A DNA stretch of 64,000 nucleotides from UBA9410 sp036123585 (GTDB lineage Bacteria; Actinomycetota; Acidimicrobiia; Acidimicrobiales; MedAcidi-G1): positions 1 to 64,000 of the forward strand of contig JAZADN010000019.1 in assembly GCA_036123585.1 (NCBI GenBank), written 5' to 3'. Each line of letters opens with the position of its first letter. The stretch's first letter is position 1. The position numbers and the translations under genes were made by a program. The notes under the pieces are model-generated. The model saw nothing but the letters and a program-made list of their open reading frames with translations. It searched no databases and was not told the DNA's origin. This document shows positions 1-7,852 of the stretch, piece after piece.

Positions 1-228
1 TGCATCTTCGACGACGAGACCGGGTTGAAGAACCGTGAAGCCATCGGCATGGACCAGATCTGCTTCGAAGTCGACTTCCCACACGCCGACACCACGTACC
101 CGCACACTCTGGACGTGGCTACGAAGATCTGCACCGAGGCTGGCCTCGATGACGAGGAGACCTACAAGTTGATGCGTGGCAACGCCATCGAGGCGTTTGG
201 CCTCCAGCGCTTCGGCATCACCGAATAG
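1..228 (+). CDS. Amidohydrolase family protein, C-terminal fragment (cut by left edge)
   Basis: The frame is open from the first base and ends at TAG 226-228, so only about 75 C-terminal residues are present. They contain a DFPHADTTYP segment followed by a short helical tail. This matches the closing part of amidohydrolase_2 metal-dependent TIM-barrel hydrolases, where the Asp of an SDYPH/DFPH motif is a metal ligand. The neighbour on the opposite strand is a full-length member of the same family with the matching SDYPH motif, so the two form a convergent pair. The substrate cannot be read. An internal ATG at 25 is not a plausible start because the conserved barrel lies upstream, outside the window. 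Confidence 0.7.
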   Translation, partial: CIFDDETGLKNREAIGMDQICFEVDFPHADTTYPHTLDVATKICTEAGLDDEETYKLMRGNAIEAFGLQRFGITE

Positions 229-236
229 CCGACCGA

Positions 237-270
237 CCCCGGAGGGGCACCGGCGATCGGCCGGACCGAT
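237..270. terminator. Tandem GC hairpins between convergent amidohydrolase genes
   Basis: CCCC-GGA-GGGG (237-247) is followed by ATCGG-CCGGA-CCGAT (256-270). They lie between two convergent stop codons. There is no T-run, so this is at most a weak bidirectional terminator. Confidence 0.35.
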
Positions 271-1475
271 CAGGGGCGGGTGAAGGCGGGGCTGAAGGCG
301 CCCTTCGGAACCTCGTCTAGTGGTGTGGCCACTTCGTCCACCGAGGGGCCGATGCGCTCGGCCAAGGAGGCCAGGGAGTCGAGGTCGATCCGGTAGACCT
401 TCGAGGCGTTCTCAGCGAAGACCTTCCGTAAGTCGGCCTCGTCCCAGCCGCTGAACGAGCGACGCAGGTGGTCCCGGTTGTGCGGGAACGTGCTCTCGTT
501 GTGCGGGTAGTCGCTGCCCCACATCATCCGATCAATGCCGACCGTCCGCATGGCCTCAGCCTCGGACGGGCTCGGGAAGCTGGCCCCGATCCACACGTTG
601 CGGGCGAAGTAGTTGCTGGGCTTGTCAGGCAGCACCAGTTCGGCGGCGAAGCCGAGCTCACCGACACGGCCTGATGCCATCTGGGCGTGATAGCCGTCCA
701 TTCGGCGTAGGTCCTCGATCACCCATCCGACGCCCTGTTCGGTCATGACGTAACGCAACTCCGGGAACCGCTCGAACACTCCCGACATGACCAGATGCGA
801 CAGGTTGCGGTGAGCGAAGAACGGCACCTCTAGCAGGAACATCAGGCTGGCCGCGGGTGCCTCCCCGTAGTTCGGATTGCCCGACCCACCGTGCTGGGTG
901 ATAGTCAAGTCAAGGTCGCGTATGGCCGCCCAGAGGCGGTCGTATACCGGGTCGTAAAGGCCCGGCAGACCGGAGTCGGGCGGCACTGCGGGGAGCATGA
1001 AGCTGGTATGGCCGTTGGCGGCAGCCAACTCGAGGTCGGCGATGGTGTCGTCGAGGTCGAACAGGAAGACCTGGGGCAGGCCGCACCGGCGCTCGGGATG
1101 AGCAGCGCAGAAGTCGACCAACCAGCGGTTGTGGGTGCGGATCCCCTCGAGGCGTCGCTCGTAGTCGGCCCGGTTGGTCGGTGGGTAGGTAATGAGCGCA
1201 CCGGTCGGGAAGAACGGCGGGACGGTGTTTGGGAAGACGATTTCCGCGGCCACGCCCTCGGCGTCCAGGTCGCCGTTGCGCCGATCGTCGTCCCAGTTAC
1301 GCGACCGTCCGTCGTCCTGCAGGTCGCGGAACGGGTTCCGGTAGGCACCCCGCCACTCGGTGAAGGCGCCGCGGTATGACGGGGAGAGGTACTCCTCGTA
1401 GGCCTTCATGTTGCCGCCGGCGTGGCAGTCCGACGAGATCAGGGTGTAGGGGGTGGATCCACCGGTAGAGGTCAT
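270..1475 (-). CDS. Amidohydrolase_2 family metal-dependent hydrolase
   Basis: 401 residues, normal for the amidohydrolase_2 family (metal-dependent TIM-barrel hydrolases or decarboxylases, usually Zn or Mn). Visible ligand motifs are Asp16-Cys-His18 on strand 1, a TQHGG histidine at about residue 195, and GSDYPHNES near residue 320 whose Asp is the terminal metal ligand. A GGAGAAG ribosome site lies 6 nt before the ATG. The next gene upstream on the same strand is the PLP enzyme at 1513, 37 bp away, so the two may be co-transcribed. Close relatives act on aromatic or cyclic carboxylates, but nothing here fixes the substrate. Reading the long open frames that cross it on the other strand as genes is not supported. 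Confidence 0.85.
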   Translation of the reverse strand: MTSTGGSTPYTLISSDCHAGGNMKAYEEYLSPSYRGAFTEWRGAYRNPFRDLQDDGRSRNWDDDRRNGDLDAEGVAAEIVFPNTVPPFFPTGALITYPPTNRADYERRLEGIRTHNRWLVDFCAAHPERRCGLPQVFLFDLDDTIADLELAAANGHTSFMLPAVPPDSGLPGLYDPVYDRLWAAIRDLDLTITQHGGSGNPNYGEAPAASLMFLLEVPFFAHRNLSHLVMSGVFERFPELRYVMTEQGVGWVIEDLRRMDGYHAQMASGRVGELGFAAELVLPDKPSNYFARNVWIGASFPSPSEAEAMRTVGIDRMMWGSDYPHNESTFPHNRDHLRRSFSGWDEADLRKVFAENASKVYRIDLDSLASLAERIGPSVDEVATPLDEVPKGAFSPAFTRP

Positions 1476-1512
1476 AGTTGTCTTCTCCGCGTTGCTCGAA
1501 TCGTAGGTTGGC

Positions 1513-2727
1513 CTACTCGGCTAGAAGTTGGCCTAGTTGGTCGATCATGTAGCCGACATGGTCGCTGGTCATGCCGTGGTGGATCGGCAGGGTGAGACCG
1601 CGGTCCATCACCCGGTCGGCGTTGGGGAGACCACCGGCCGGCGCCCGATGGGGGATGCCCTCGAACCCGGGTTGACGCAGGACGTTGCCGGTCCAGACCA
1701 TTCGGGTAGGCACGCTACGGGCCTCAAGGAACTCCTGGACCGCGCTGCGGTCGAGTCCACCCTCCTCGCTTAGCAGGAAGCAGTAGCGCATCCACGTGGT
1801 GTCACAGCCGTCGGTAGTGCGGGGCCGCACCACGCGGTCGTCGTAGCCAGCGAAGAACCCGTCCAGCATCGTCCAGTTGTGCCTGCGCTGGGCGTTGAAC
1901 TTGGGCAACTTCTCAAGCTGAACTAGGCCGATGGTGGCGCTGATCTCGGTGGGCTCGAAGTTGTAACCGATCTCGTCGAAGGTGAAAACCATGTCGTAGG
2001 AGGTGCCGTCGGTCAACGTACCGAACCGGTCCTGGCCGCCCTTCTTGGAGCCGAACAGGTAGTGCTCGCTGAGGCGGCCCCAGCGGCGCAACGACAAGCA
2101 CCGGTCGCGGAGTTCGGGATCGTTCAGCGCCACCATGCCGCCGTTGCCACCGGCTGTCAGGGCATGGGACAGAGCGAAGCTGGTGACGCTGACGTCGGAC
2201 CGGGTTCCGGTGCGCTCGCCACGGAGCCACGAGTCCACGACGTCGCATGAATCCTCGATGACCACGAGGCCGGAGGCATCGGCGATGGCCCGGATGGCAT
2301 CCCAGTCGGGACAGTTGCCCACCAAGTTGGGAGCGAGGATGGCTTTGGTGCGGGGGCCGATCATGGCCTCGATGCCGAGCGGATCTATCTGGAAAGTGTC
2401 CGCCTCTACGTCGACGAAGACCGGCACGATGCCCGACTGGACCATCGGGGCGATGTCGGTGGAGAAGGTGACCGGCGGGGTGATGATCTCGTCGCCGGGC
2501 TCGCAGCCGATCAGATCGATGGCCAGGCGCAGGGCCGAGGAGCCGGAGTTGACCATGACGCCGAAGCGCTTGGCCAGCAGTGCCGCCATGCGCTCCTCGA
2601 ACTCACCGACCTTGGCGCCAATGGCCAGGCTGGTGGTGCGCATGAGCTCGACGACGGCGTCGATCTCGCGTTCATCATGGACTGATCCTGCTGGTGGAAC
2701 GCCTGAGACCGACGTCGACCCGCTCAT
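1513..2727 (-). CDS. PLP-dependent enzyme of the RfbH/E1 3-dehydratase family, His in place of catalytic Lys, no Fe-S cysteines
   Basis: 404 residues of the DegT/DnrJ/EryC1 aminotransferase fold. At the position of the Schiff-base lysine it has His188 (SFALSH), the substitution that marks 3-dehydratases such as ColD and the E1/RfbH enzyme. The C-terminal part follows E1/RfbH closely: a GN-x-LRQPGF segment, NADRVM and a final HVGYMIDQL. Yet the loop where E1 carries its four [2Fe-2S] cysteines (residues 218-234 here, between RRWGR and RFG) has no cysteine at all. Expected chemistry is PMP-dependent dehydration, normally of an NDP-4-keto-6-deoxysugar. No NDP-sugar genes lie nearby, so the substrate is uncertain. 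The start at 2727 is chosen because TAAGAT lies 8 nt upstream and the frame further up overlaps the divergent TetR gene. Confidence 0.8.
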   Translation of the reverse strand: MSGSTSVSGVPPAGSVHDEREIDAVVELMRTTSLAIGAKVGEFEERMAALLAKRFGVMVNSGSSALRLAIDLIGCEPGDEIITPPVTFSTDIAPMVQSGIVPVFVDVEADTFQIDPLGIEAMIGPRTKAILAPNLVGNCPDWDAIRAIADASGLVVIEDSCDVVDSWLRGERTGTRSDVSVTSFALSHALTAGGNGGMVALNDPELRDRCLSLRRWGRLSEHYLFGSKKGGQDRFGTLTDGTSYDMVFTFDEIGYNFEPTEISATIGLVQLEKLPKFNAQRRHNWTMLDGFFAGYDDRVVRPRTTDGCDTTWMRYCFLLSEEGGLDRSAVQEFLEARSVPTRMVWTGNVLRQPGFEGIPHRAPAGGLPNADRVMDRGLTLPIHHGMTSDHVGYMIDQLGQLLAE

Positions 2728-2735
2728 GACTAAGC

Positions 2736-2741
2736 ATCTTA
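2736..2741 (-). promoter_or_regulatory. Leaderless -10 element (TAAGAT) of the PLP enzyme gene
   Basis: TAAGAT is separated from the ATG at 2727 by 8 nt. It lies inside the palindrome 2736-2757. Confidence 0.45.
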
Positions 2742-2757
2742 GAGATATGTCTATGAT
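2736..2757. promoter_or_regulatory. Candidate TetR operator palindrome
   Basis: A 22-bp imperfect palindrome has arms ATCTTAGAG and GTCTATGAT (7 of 9 pairs match) around a central ATAT. It sits in the 51-bp divergent gap between the PLP enzyme and a TetR gene and covers the -10 of the former. This is the usual layout for an autoregulatory TetR site; binding is inferred. Confidence 0.5.
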
Positions 2758-2765
2758 TTGCCTAC

Positions 2766-2771
2766 TAGAAT
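2766..2771 (+). promoter_or_regulatory. Leaderless -10 element (TAGAAT) of the TetR gene
   Basis: TAGAAT ends 7 nt before the ATG at 2779, which supports that start over the TTG at 2758. Confidence 0.55.
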
Positions 2772-2778
2772 CCCCACG

Positions 2779-3429
2779 ATGAGGACGATTCCAGCGGCTG
2801 AGGCCGACAAGCGGGTCAGTCACGCTCCCCGCGACACCCGCAAGCGGGGCCTCACCCACGCCGACGTGGTGGCCACCGGCATGGCGGTGCTCGACGCCGA
2901 GGGAGTCGTCGGCCTGAGCCTGGCGGGAGTCGCCGAACGCCTCGGGGTCCGTCCACCGTCGCTTTATGCCCACGTCAAGGGCCTGAGTGGCCTGACGCGC
3001 GACCTGGCCCATGCGGCCACCGTCGAGTTCGGCGAGGTGTTGCGCGACTCGGTCCTGGGCCGAAGCGGGGCCGACGCGGTGCGCTCGTTCGCCGTTGCCT
3101 ACCGGACCTGGGCCACCGGCTTCCCCGGCCGCTACGAGATGACGCTGCTACCCATCGCCCCCGGGGACGCCGAGCGGCGCGCCGGGGCCCGTCTGGCTCT
3201 GGGAGCGGTCCAGGCCGTCATCCGCGGCTTTGGCCTCGACGAGGATCGTGCCGTGCAGGCCGGGCGGTCGCTGCGCTCGGCGATGGACGGCTTCAGCCGG
3301 CTGGAGAACGCAGACAGCATGGGTCGCGGCGACCACGACGCCGACTTCACCTTCCTCGTGGAACTGCTCATCGACGGCATCCAGCAGATTGGGACCGGCC
3401 CTGGCGATGCCCGCCGCAGGGATTCCTAG
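2779..3429 (+). CDS. TetR/AcrR family transcriptional regulator
   Basis: 216 residues. The N-terminal helix-turn-helix spans about residues 20-65, with a recognition-helix region RLGVRPPSLYAHVKG typical of TetR proteins. The C-terminal half resembles the TetR_C_33 (WHG) ligand domain. Start at ATG 2779 is supported by a TAGAAT box 7 nt upstream; a TTG 21 nt earlier is the alternative. It is divergent from the RfbH-like enzyme, with a 22-bp palindrome between them, so it most likely controls that gene and itself. Its stop overlaps the stop of the Lrp gene on the other strand by 4 bp. The effector is unknown. Confidence 0.85.
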   Translation: MRTIPAAEADKRVSHAPRDTRKRGLTHADVVATGMAVLDAEGVVGLSLAGVAERLGVRPPSLYAHVKGLSGLTRDLAHAATVEFGEVLRDSVLGRSGADAVRSFAVAYRTWATGFPGRYEMTLLPIAPGDAERRAGARLALGAVQAVIRGFGLDEDRAVQAGRSLRSAMDGFSRLENADSMGRGDHDADFTFLVELLIDGIQQIGTGPGDARRRDS

Positions 3430-3899
3430 AGCGGCACGGCGGTCCGGTCGCAGATCGGACGTAGGGCGAAACTCGACACCATCCGCGCCACCCCCGGAAG
3501 TTGAGCCAGATGGGTGCGGTGCAGCACCTCATAGTCGGCTACGTCTCGCACTACTACGTGCACCAGGTAGTCAAAGTCGCCAGCCATCAGATGGCAGCTC
3601 ATGATCTCCGGCCGCTCACTTACTGCTCGCTCGAATTCCTCCAGCGTCCCCTCGTCCTGTCCGCTCAGGGTGATCTCCACGAACACGTCGGTGCCCAGTC
3701 CGACCGCCGAGGGGTTGACAAGGGCCACGTACCGGTCGATGGACCCGCCCTCCTCCAGACGCCGGACTCGCCGCAGGCAGGCCGACGGCGAGAGGTGGAC
3801 TGCCTCGGCCAGGTCCACGTTGGCCATCCGCCCGTCCTCCTGGAGCAAACAGAGGATGGCACGATCCACGTTGTCAAGGTCATTCTGTGCTGTTTTCAC
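3426..3899 (-). CDS. Lrp/AsnC family transcriptional regulator
   Basis: 157 residues with the classic two-domain Lrp layout. There is an N-terminal winged HTH (LDNVDRAILCLLQEDGR start, then a recognition helix around HLSPSACLRRVRRL), followed by a RAM/AsnC ligand-binding domain with the MAGDFDYLVHVVVRD strand. The start is GTG 3899, supported by TAGGAT 7 nt upstream. It is divergent from alanine dehydrogenase with a 142-bp gap. In mycobacteria a comparable Lrp-type regulator (AldR) controls ald from the adjacent position, so control of ald in response to alanine or another amino acid is a reasonable inference. Confidence 0.9.
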   Translation of the reverse strand: MKTAQNDLDNVDRAILCLLQEDGRMANVDLAEAVHLSPSACLRRVRRLEEGGSIDRYVALVNPSAVGLGTDVFVEITLSGQDEGTLEEFERAVSERPEIMSCHLMAGDFDYLVHVVVRDVADYEVLHRTHLAQLPGVARMVSSFALRPICDRTAVPL

Positions 3900-3953
3900 A
3901 CTTCAGATCCTAGACCAACGCAATTTTATTGTGTACCAGTAGCTTTCTGTGCT
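3883..3953. promoter_or_regulatory. Candidate Lrp operator region between lrp and ald
   Basis: The nonamer TTCTGTGCT occurs twice in the same orientation (3883-3891 and 3945-3953). An AT-rich inverted repeat CAAT-TTT-ATTG (3921-3931) lies between them. Lrp-family octamers bind several AT-centred sites across divergent promoters, so this spacing fits, but no match to a specific consensus is claimed. Confidence 0.4.
3907..3912 (-). promoter_or_regulatory. Leaderless -10 element (TAGGAT) of the Lrp gene
   Basis: TAGGAT is followed by 7 nt and then the GTG start at 3899. Confidence 0.55.
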
Positions 3954-4041
3954 CAATTCCGCAATCGCGTGCCGACAGAGTCTCCGTACATTTTCACCAC
4001 TGGGCGATGACCCCCCGACCGACGCGAACAGGAGTGCTGCC

Positions 4042-5163
4042 ATGGACATCGGAGTCCCTGCGGAAACCAAGACCGCCGAGCGCCGTGTCGGCCTCACCCC
4101 CGCCGCCACCGGCGAGCTTGTCAACCGCGGCCATCACGTGGTCGTCGAGGCCGGCGCCGGCGAGGGTGCTGGATTCAGCGACGTCGATTACAGGGAGGTC
4201 GGCGCCGTCATCGTCGGCACTGCCATCGAGGTGTTCAGCGATGCCGAGATGATCGTGAAGGTCAAGGAACCCCTCGCCCCCGAACGGGCGCTCCTGAATC
4301 CCCACCACACCCTGTTCACCTACCTCCATCTGGCCGCGGACCGCCCGCAGACCGACGAACTTATGGCCAGCGGGGCCACCTGCATCGCCTACGAAACGGT
4401 CACAGACGATGACGGCCGCCTGCCCCTGCTGGCCCCCATGTCGGCCATCGCCGGCCGCATGTCGATCCAGGCCGGCGCCCACGCGCTGGAGGCCACCCAG
4501 GGTGGTGCCGGCCTGTTGCTGGGCGGTGTCCCCGGGGTGCGACCGGCCAAGGTTGTCGTGATCGGCGGCGGCGTAGTCGGCGAGAACGCCACCGAAATGG
4601 CTGTCGGCTTGGGCGCCGAAGTCACCGTGCTGGATCGCAACCCGACCGTGCTTGACTCCCTGTCCAAGCGTTTCGGTGGACGAATCAAGACTGTGTACTC
4701 CACCAGGGCCGAACTTGAAGCCTCCGTGTTCGATGCGGACATGGTGATCGGCGCGGTGCTGGTCAAGGGTGCCAAGGCCCCGCACCTCGTGACCCGGACC
4801 ATGCTCGGCCGTATGCGGCCGGGCTCGGTCGTCGTTGACGTGGCCGTCGACCAGGGAGGTTGCTTCGAGACCACGAAGCCCACCACCCACACCGACCCGA
4901 CATTCGTGGTCGACGGCATCGTCCACTATTGCGTGGCCAACATGCCGGGTGCCGTGTCCCGAACCTCGACCCAGGCCCTGTCTAATGCCACCCTGCCATT
5001 TGCCTTGGCTTTGGCCGACAAGGGCGCCGAGCAGGCGCTGGTCGACGACCCGCACCTGCGAAACGGCCTCAACGTCTGTGCCGGGACGATCACGGACCGT
5101 GCCGTGGCGACAACCTTCGGCCTCGAGCACGTCGATCCGCTGGAGGCGCTCGCCGCCCGCTGA
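4042..5163 (+). CDS. ald: Alanine dehydrogenase (NAD-dependent)
   Basis: 373 residues, the normal length for Ald, which interconverts L-alanine and pyruvate plus ammonia with NAD. Visible features are the N-terminal IGVPAETKTAERRVGLTP with the substrate-binding Arg, VKVKEPL with the catalytic-site Lys, TYLHLA with the catalytic His, and a Rossmann VIGGGVVGENA motif around residue 175. The start at ATG 4042 matches the conserved family N-terminus; AGGAG lies 7 nt before it. It is divergent from an Lrp-type regulator. A proton-translocating transhydrogenase alpha subunit is less likely because of the length and the intact alanine-pocket motifs. Confidence 0.93.
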   Translation: MDIGVPAETKTAERRVGLTPAATGELVNRGHHVVVEAGAGEGAGFSDVDYREVGAVIVGTAIEVFSDAEMIVKVKEPLAPERALLNPHHTLFTYLHLAADRPQTDELMASGATCIAYETVTDDDGRLPLLAPMSAIAGRMSIQAGAHALEATQGGAGLLLGGVPGVRPAKVVVIGGGVVGENATEMAVGLGAEVTVLDRNPTVLDSLSKRFGGRIKTVYSTRAELEASVFDADMVIGAVLVKGAKAPHLVTRTMLGRMRPGSVVVDVAVDQGGCFETTKPTTHTDPTFVVDGIVHYCVANMPGAVSRTSTQALSNATLPFALALADKGAEQALVDDPHLRNGLNVCAGTITDRAVATTFGLEHVDPLEALAAR

Positions 5164-5167
5164 GCCT

Positions 5168-5187
5168 GCCGCTAGGCCCTAGCCGGC
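5168..5187 (+). terminator. Hairpin after ald
   Basis: GCCGCTAG, loop GCC, then CTAGCCGGC (one bulged base) lies 5 nt after the ald stop. No T-run follows, so termination is only suggested. Confidence 0.35.
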
Positions 5188-5285
5188 TCGTCCCTGTGTG
5201 GAACTAACCGTTGGAACTGCCCGCTGCGTAGACCCACCCGCGAATCGGTGACCCTGCGCCGGGCCTTCCGCTTTTTCAGCCCCGG

Positions 5286-5291
5286 TAGCGT
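5286..5291 (+). promoter_or_regulatory. Leaderless -10 element (TAGCGT) of lhgO
   Basis: TAGCGT is followed by 7 nt and ATG 5299, supporting that start over a GTG 51 nt upstream. Confidence 0.55.
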
Positions 5292-5298
5292 CACGGCT

Positions 5299-6516
5299 AT
5301 GCCTCGCAATCAGGTCGACATCGCGGTGGTCGGCGGCGGAATTCTCGGCCTGGCCTGCGCCGACGCCCTTCAGGCCCGCCTGCCCGGCAGCTCGGTCCTC
5401 GTGCTCGAAAAGGAGGAGGCAGTGGCCACCCACCAGACGGGTCGCAACAGCGGGGTTGTCCATGCCGGCCTCTACTACACCCCCGGCTCGCTGAAGGCCG
5501 CCCTTGCGGTAAGGGGCGGCGACCGGATGGTCGACTTCTGCGCCCAGCACGGGATCGCCCACGACCGCTGCGGGAAGTTGGTGGTAGCCACCACTTCGGT
5601 CGAGATCCCCCGCCTGCAGGCTCTAGCCGAGCGATCCCGGGCCAACGGCGTTGCCGTCACCGAGTTGGGCACCGAGGAGGCCCGGGAGCGCGAGCCCCAC
5701 GTAGCCTGCATGGCCGCACTCCATGTTCCCTCTACTGGGCGGGCCGACTTCGCCGGCGTGGCCCGGACCCTGGCCAACCAGGTGGGCAATGCCGGCGGCG
5801 AGGTCCGGACTGGTGTCCGGGTTGGACGCGCCACCCCGTCGTCGGACGGCTGGACGATTGAGATGGACGACGGCTCCGAAGTCCAGCCCGTGGCGGCCCG
5901 CTTCCTCGTCGGCTGCGCTGGGTTGCACGCCGACCGGGTCGCCCGGGCAGCCGGCGAGCGGCCGGATACTCGCATCCTTCCCTTCCGCGGCGAGTACCTC
6001 GACGTGGTCGGCGCGTCAGCCGATCTGGTCCGAGGGCTGGTGTACCCGGTCCCCGACCCACGGTTCCCGTTCCTAGGCGTTCACCTCACCCGGGGTCTCG
6101 ACAACCACGTACACGCCGGACCGAACGCCGTACTGGCGTTAGCCCGCGAGGGTTACCGCTGGTCCGATATTTCGGCACGAGACCTTGCTGCCACCGCCGT
6201 CTGGCCCGGCACGGTCCGCCTCTTGGCTAGGTACGGGCGATTCGGTTTTGACGAGTTGCTCAGATCCCTTAGCCGCCGCCGCTTCGTGGCCACCGCCCAA
6301 CGCCTCGTGCCAGACCTAGACCCCGCAGACATGCGCCGTGCACCAGCTGGCGTCCGGGCCCAAGCTGTGGACCGACAGGGCGCTCTCCTCGACGACTTTG
6401 CCCTGATAGACGGCGACCGATCCCTCCATGTATTGAATGCGCCCTCTCCTGCCGCCACTGCCTCCCTTGAGATCGCTGCCCTCATCGCCAACCGGGTCGC
6501 CAGCGCCATCTCTTAA
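5299..6516 (+). CDS. lhgO: L-2-hydroxyglutarate oxidase-like FAD enzyme
   Basis: 405 residues of the DAO family. The N-terminal FAD-binding motif VVGGGILGLACA is followed by the LhgO-specific segment GRNSGVVHAGLYY and later FLGVHLTRG. LhgO oxidises L-2-hydroxyglutarate to 2-oxoglutarate, passing electrons to the membrane quinone pool in known bacteria, and serves metabolite repair or glutarate/lysine breakdown. The start is ATG 5299, supported by an upstream TAGCGT box. It stands alone between ald and a long non-coding gap. Family assignment is firm; the exact substrate is inferred from similarity to known LhgO sequences. Confidence 0.85.
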   Translation: MPRNQVDIAVVGGGILGLACADALQARLPGSSVLVLEKEEAVATHQTGRNSGVVHAGLYYTPGSLKAALAVRGGDRMVDFCAQHGIAHDRCGKLVVATTSVEIPRLQALAERSRANGVAVTELGTEEAREREPHVACMAALHVPSTGRADFAGVARTLANQVGNAGGEVRTGVRVGRATPSSDGWTIEMDDGSEVQPVAARFLVGCAGLHADRVARAAGERPDTRILPFRGEYLDVVGASADLVRGLVYPVPDPRFPFLGVHLTRGLDNHVHAGPNAVLALAREGYRWSDISARDLAATAVWPGTVRLLARYGRFGFDELLRSLSRRRFVATAQRLVPDLDPADMRRAPAGVRAQAVDRQGALLDDFALIDGDRSLHVLNAPSPAATASLEIAALIANRVASAIS

Positions 6517-6900
6517 CTACCCACCAATGGCCTCGGCGGGAAACGGCGCCGTCGTGGCACCAGTCCGGCAACCAGCTGCGGCACAGATTGTTCAACCGCA
6601 TTTCGTATTGGGGGCCGATCCGGCAGACATCAAACGGGCTTTGCCAGCCGCGTCTCATCTTGCTGAAGCCGGACCGTGACGTCTGCGGGCCAACCCTGGG
6701 GTGCTGTCATCACCGGCGAGACCTCCTAGCGGTAACAGCTAGGTCCGGCGGAAGCCGGGAAGAAGTCGGGCGTCGAACCCACACGTTGGAACTGGGCGGC
6801 TGCGCCGCCGACAATCCCCCTCTTCTACGCTCAGGCCAACCAGAGGCGACACCGACCATCGCCCACCCATTCTTTGCCGTCGACGGCGACGGGAGGATCC
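6517..6900. other. 384-bp non-coding gap with a candidate structured leader
   Basis: No convincing gene is present. From 6725 there are three short perfect hairpins: CCTAGC-ggtaaca-GCTAGG (6725-6743), CCGGC-GGAA-GCCGG with a GNRA-type loop (6745-6758), and GGCGGC-tgc-GCCGCC (6795-6809). The third ends about 90 nt before the start of the 6901 gene. This could be a 5' leader RNA, a regulatory stem or old terminators. It does not show the boxes of cobalamin, SAM, glycine or guanidine riboswitches. Confidence 0.4.
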
Positions 6901-7842
6901 ATGCCGGCTAGCACCGCCCAGCAAGACGTTGGATCCGAGAGGATCGGCTTCGTTGGTCTCGGCAACATGGGAAAGCCCATGTGTCTGCGCCTGCTGGACG
7001 CCGGATACGAGGTCACGGCCTTCGACATCGCCACTCAACCCCTCAGCGAGATCACCGCCGCAGGTGCCGCTCCGGCAAAGTCGGCCGCCGAGGTGGCGTC
7101 GACCGCCGACGTGCTGCTCACCTCGCTCCCTCGGCCCGACCACGTAGAAGCCGTCATGGAAGGTGCTGGGGCGCTTGCTGCCCTCCGCCACGGCTCATGC
7201 TGGGTGGACCTGACAACCAACCGCCGTGACCTGGTCCAACGCCTGGCGACCGAAGCCCCCAACGGGGTCACCGTCGTCGATGCGCCAGCGACCGGTGCCG
7301 TTGACGGCGCTCGCAACGGCCGGCTCACCTTGTTCGTCGGCGGCGAAGAAGACACCGTGGCCAGAGCCAGCGCGATTCTCGAGCACCTCGGCCGGGTCAT
7401 CGTCTGTGGCCCGCTTGGTACCGGCAACGTGGTGAAACTGGTGACGAACCAACTGTGGTTCATCGCAGCCGCAGCTATCGGCGAAGGCTTCGCCCTGGGT
7501 CTGAGCAACGGTGTCGAACTATCCGTCCTTTGGGACGCCATCACTGACAGCGTGGGTGACTCGTTCGTGGCCCGCCACGATGCTCCATCGATCTTTGCCG
7601 GGCACTACGACCCGTCGTTCAGTCTTGACCTGTGCAACAAGGACCTGGCCCTAATCGGGGAACTTTCGGCCAAGCTGGGAACCGACCTGCCGATGACCGA
7701 GGCAGCGAAGGCCACTTTCGCGAGGGCCTCGGAACGCTATGGCTCTGACGTCGGGGAGTTGCACGTGGCGAAACACATCGAAGACGACACCGGCATATCG
7801 TTTCGAATGGAAGGCAACTGGACGCCCCCATGGGAGCAGTAG
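6901..7842 (+). CDS. NAD-dependent beta-hydroxyacid dehydrogenase (3-hydroxyisobutyrate dehydrogenase-like)
   Basis: 313 residues. The N-terminal Rossmann motif GFVGLGNMGKPM (from about residue 16) is followed by the substrate-binding loop DAPATGAVDGARNG, the catalytic Lys179 in GNVVKLVTNQ, and the all-helical C-terminal domain. This is the HIBADH/6PGDH family, which oxidises small beta-hydroxyacids such as 3-hydroxyisobutyrate, tartronate semialdehyde or gamma-hydroxybutyrate with NAD(P). ATG 6901 is chosen because GGGAGGA lies just upstream. The next gene, a 2OG-Fe(II) oxygenase, starts 10 bp after its stop, so they are probably one transcript. The exact substrate is unknown. Confidence 0.85.
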   Translation: MPASTAQQDVGSERIGFVGLGNMGKPMCLRLLDAGYEVTAFDIATQPLSEITAAGAAPAKSAAEVASTADVLLTSLPRPDHVEAVMEGAGALAALRHGSCWVDLTTNRRDLVQRLATEAPNGVTVVDAPATGAVDGARNGRLTLFVGGEEDTVARASAILEHLGRVIVCGPLGTGNVVKLVTNQLWFIAAAAIGEGFALGLSNGVELSVLWDAITDSVGDSFVARHDAPSIFAGHYDPSFSLDLCNKDLALIGELSAKLGTDLPMTEAAKATFARASERYGSDVGELHVAKHIEDDTGISFRMEGNWTPPWEQ

Positions 7843-7852
7843 GCATCCACCC

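Noticed and set aside
3994..5130. Long open frame on the minus strand (about 378 codons) opposite ald
   Set aside because: It is a GC-rich antisense shadow. Its translation is Gly/His/Val-rich without a known fold, and the plus strand codes for a clear alanine dehydrogenase.
6760..6790. Possible tRNA T-arm (GGGTTCGACGCCC on the minus strand)
   Set aside because: The 7-nt loop and 5-bp stem do not fit a canonical T-arm, and no acceptor, D or anticodon arm can be folded around it.
6725..6809. Cobalamin riboswitch
   Set aside because: The GGAAGCCGG text is reminiscent, but the B12 box (GCCACTG) and the pairing for the following stem are absent.
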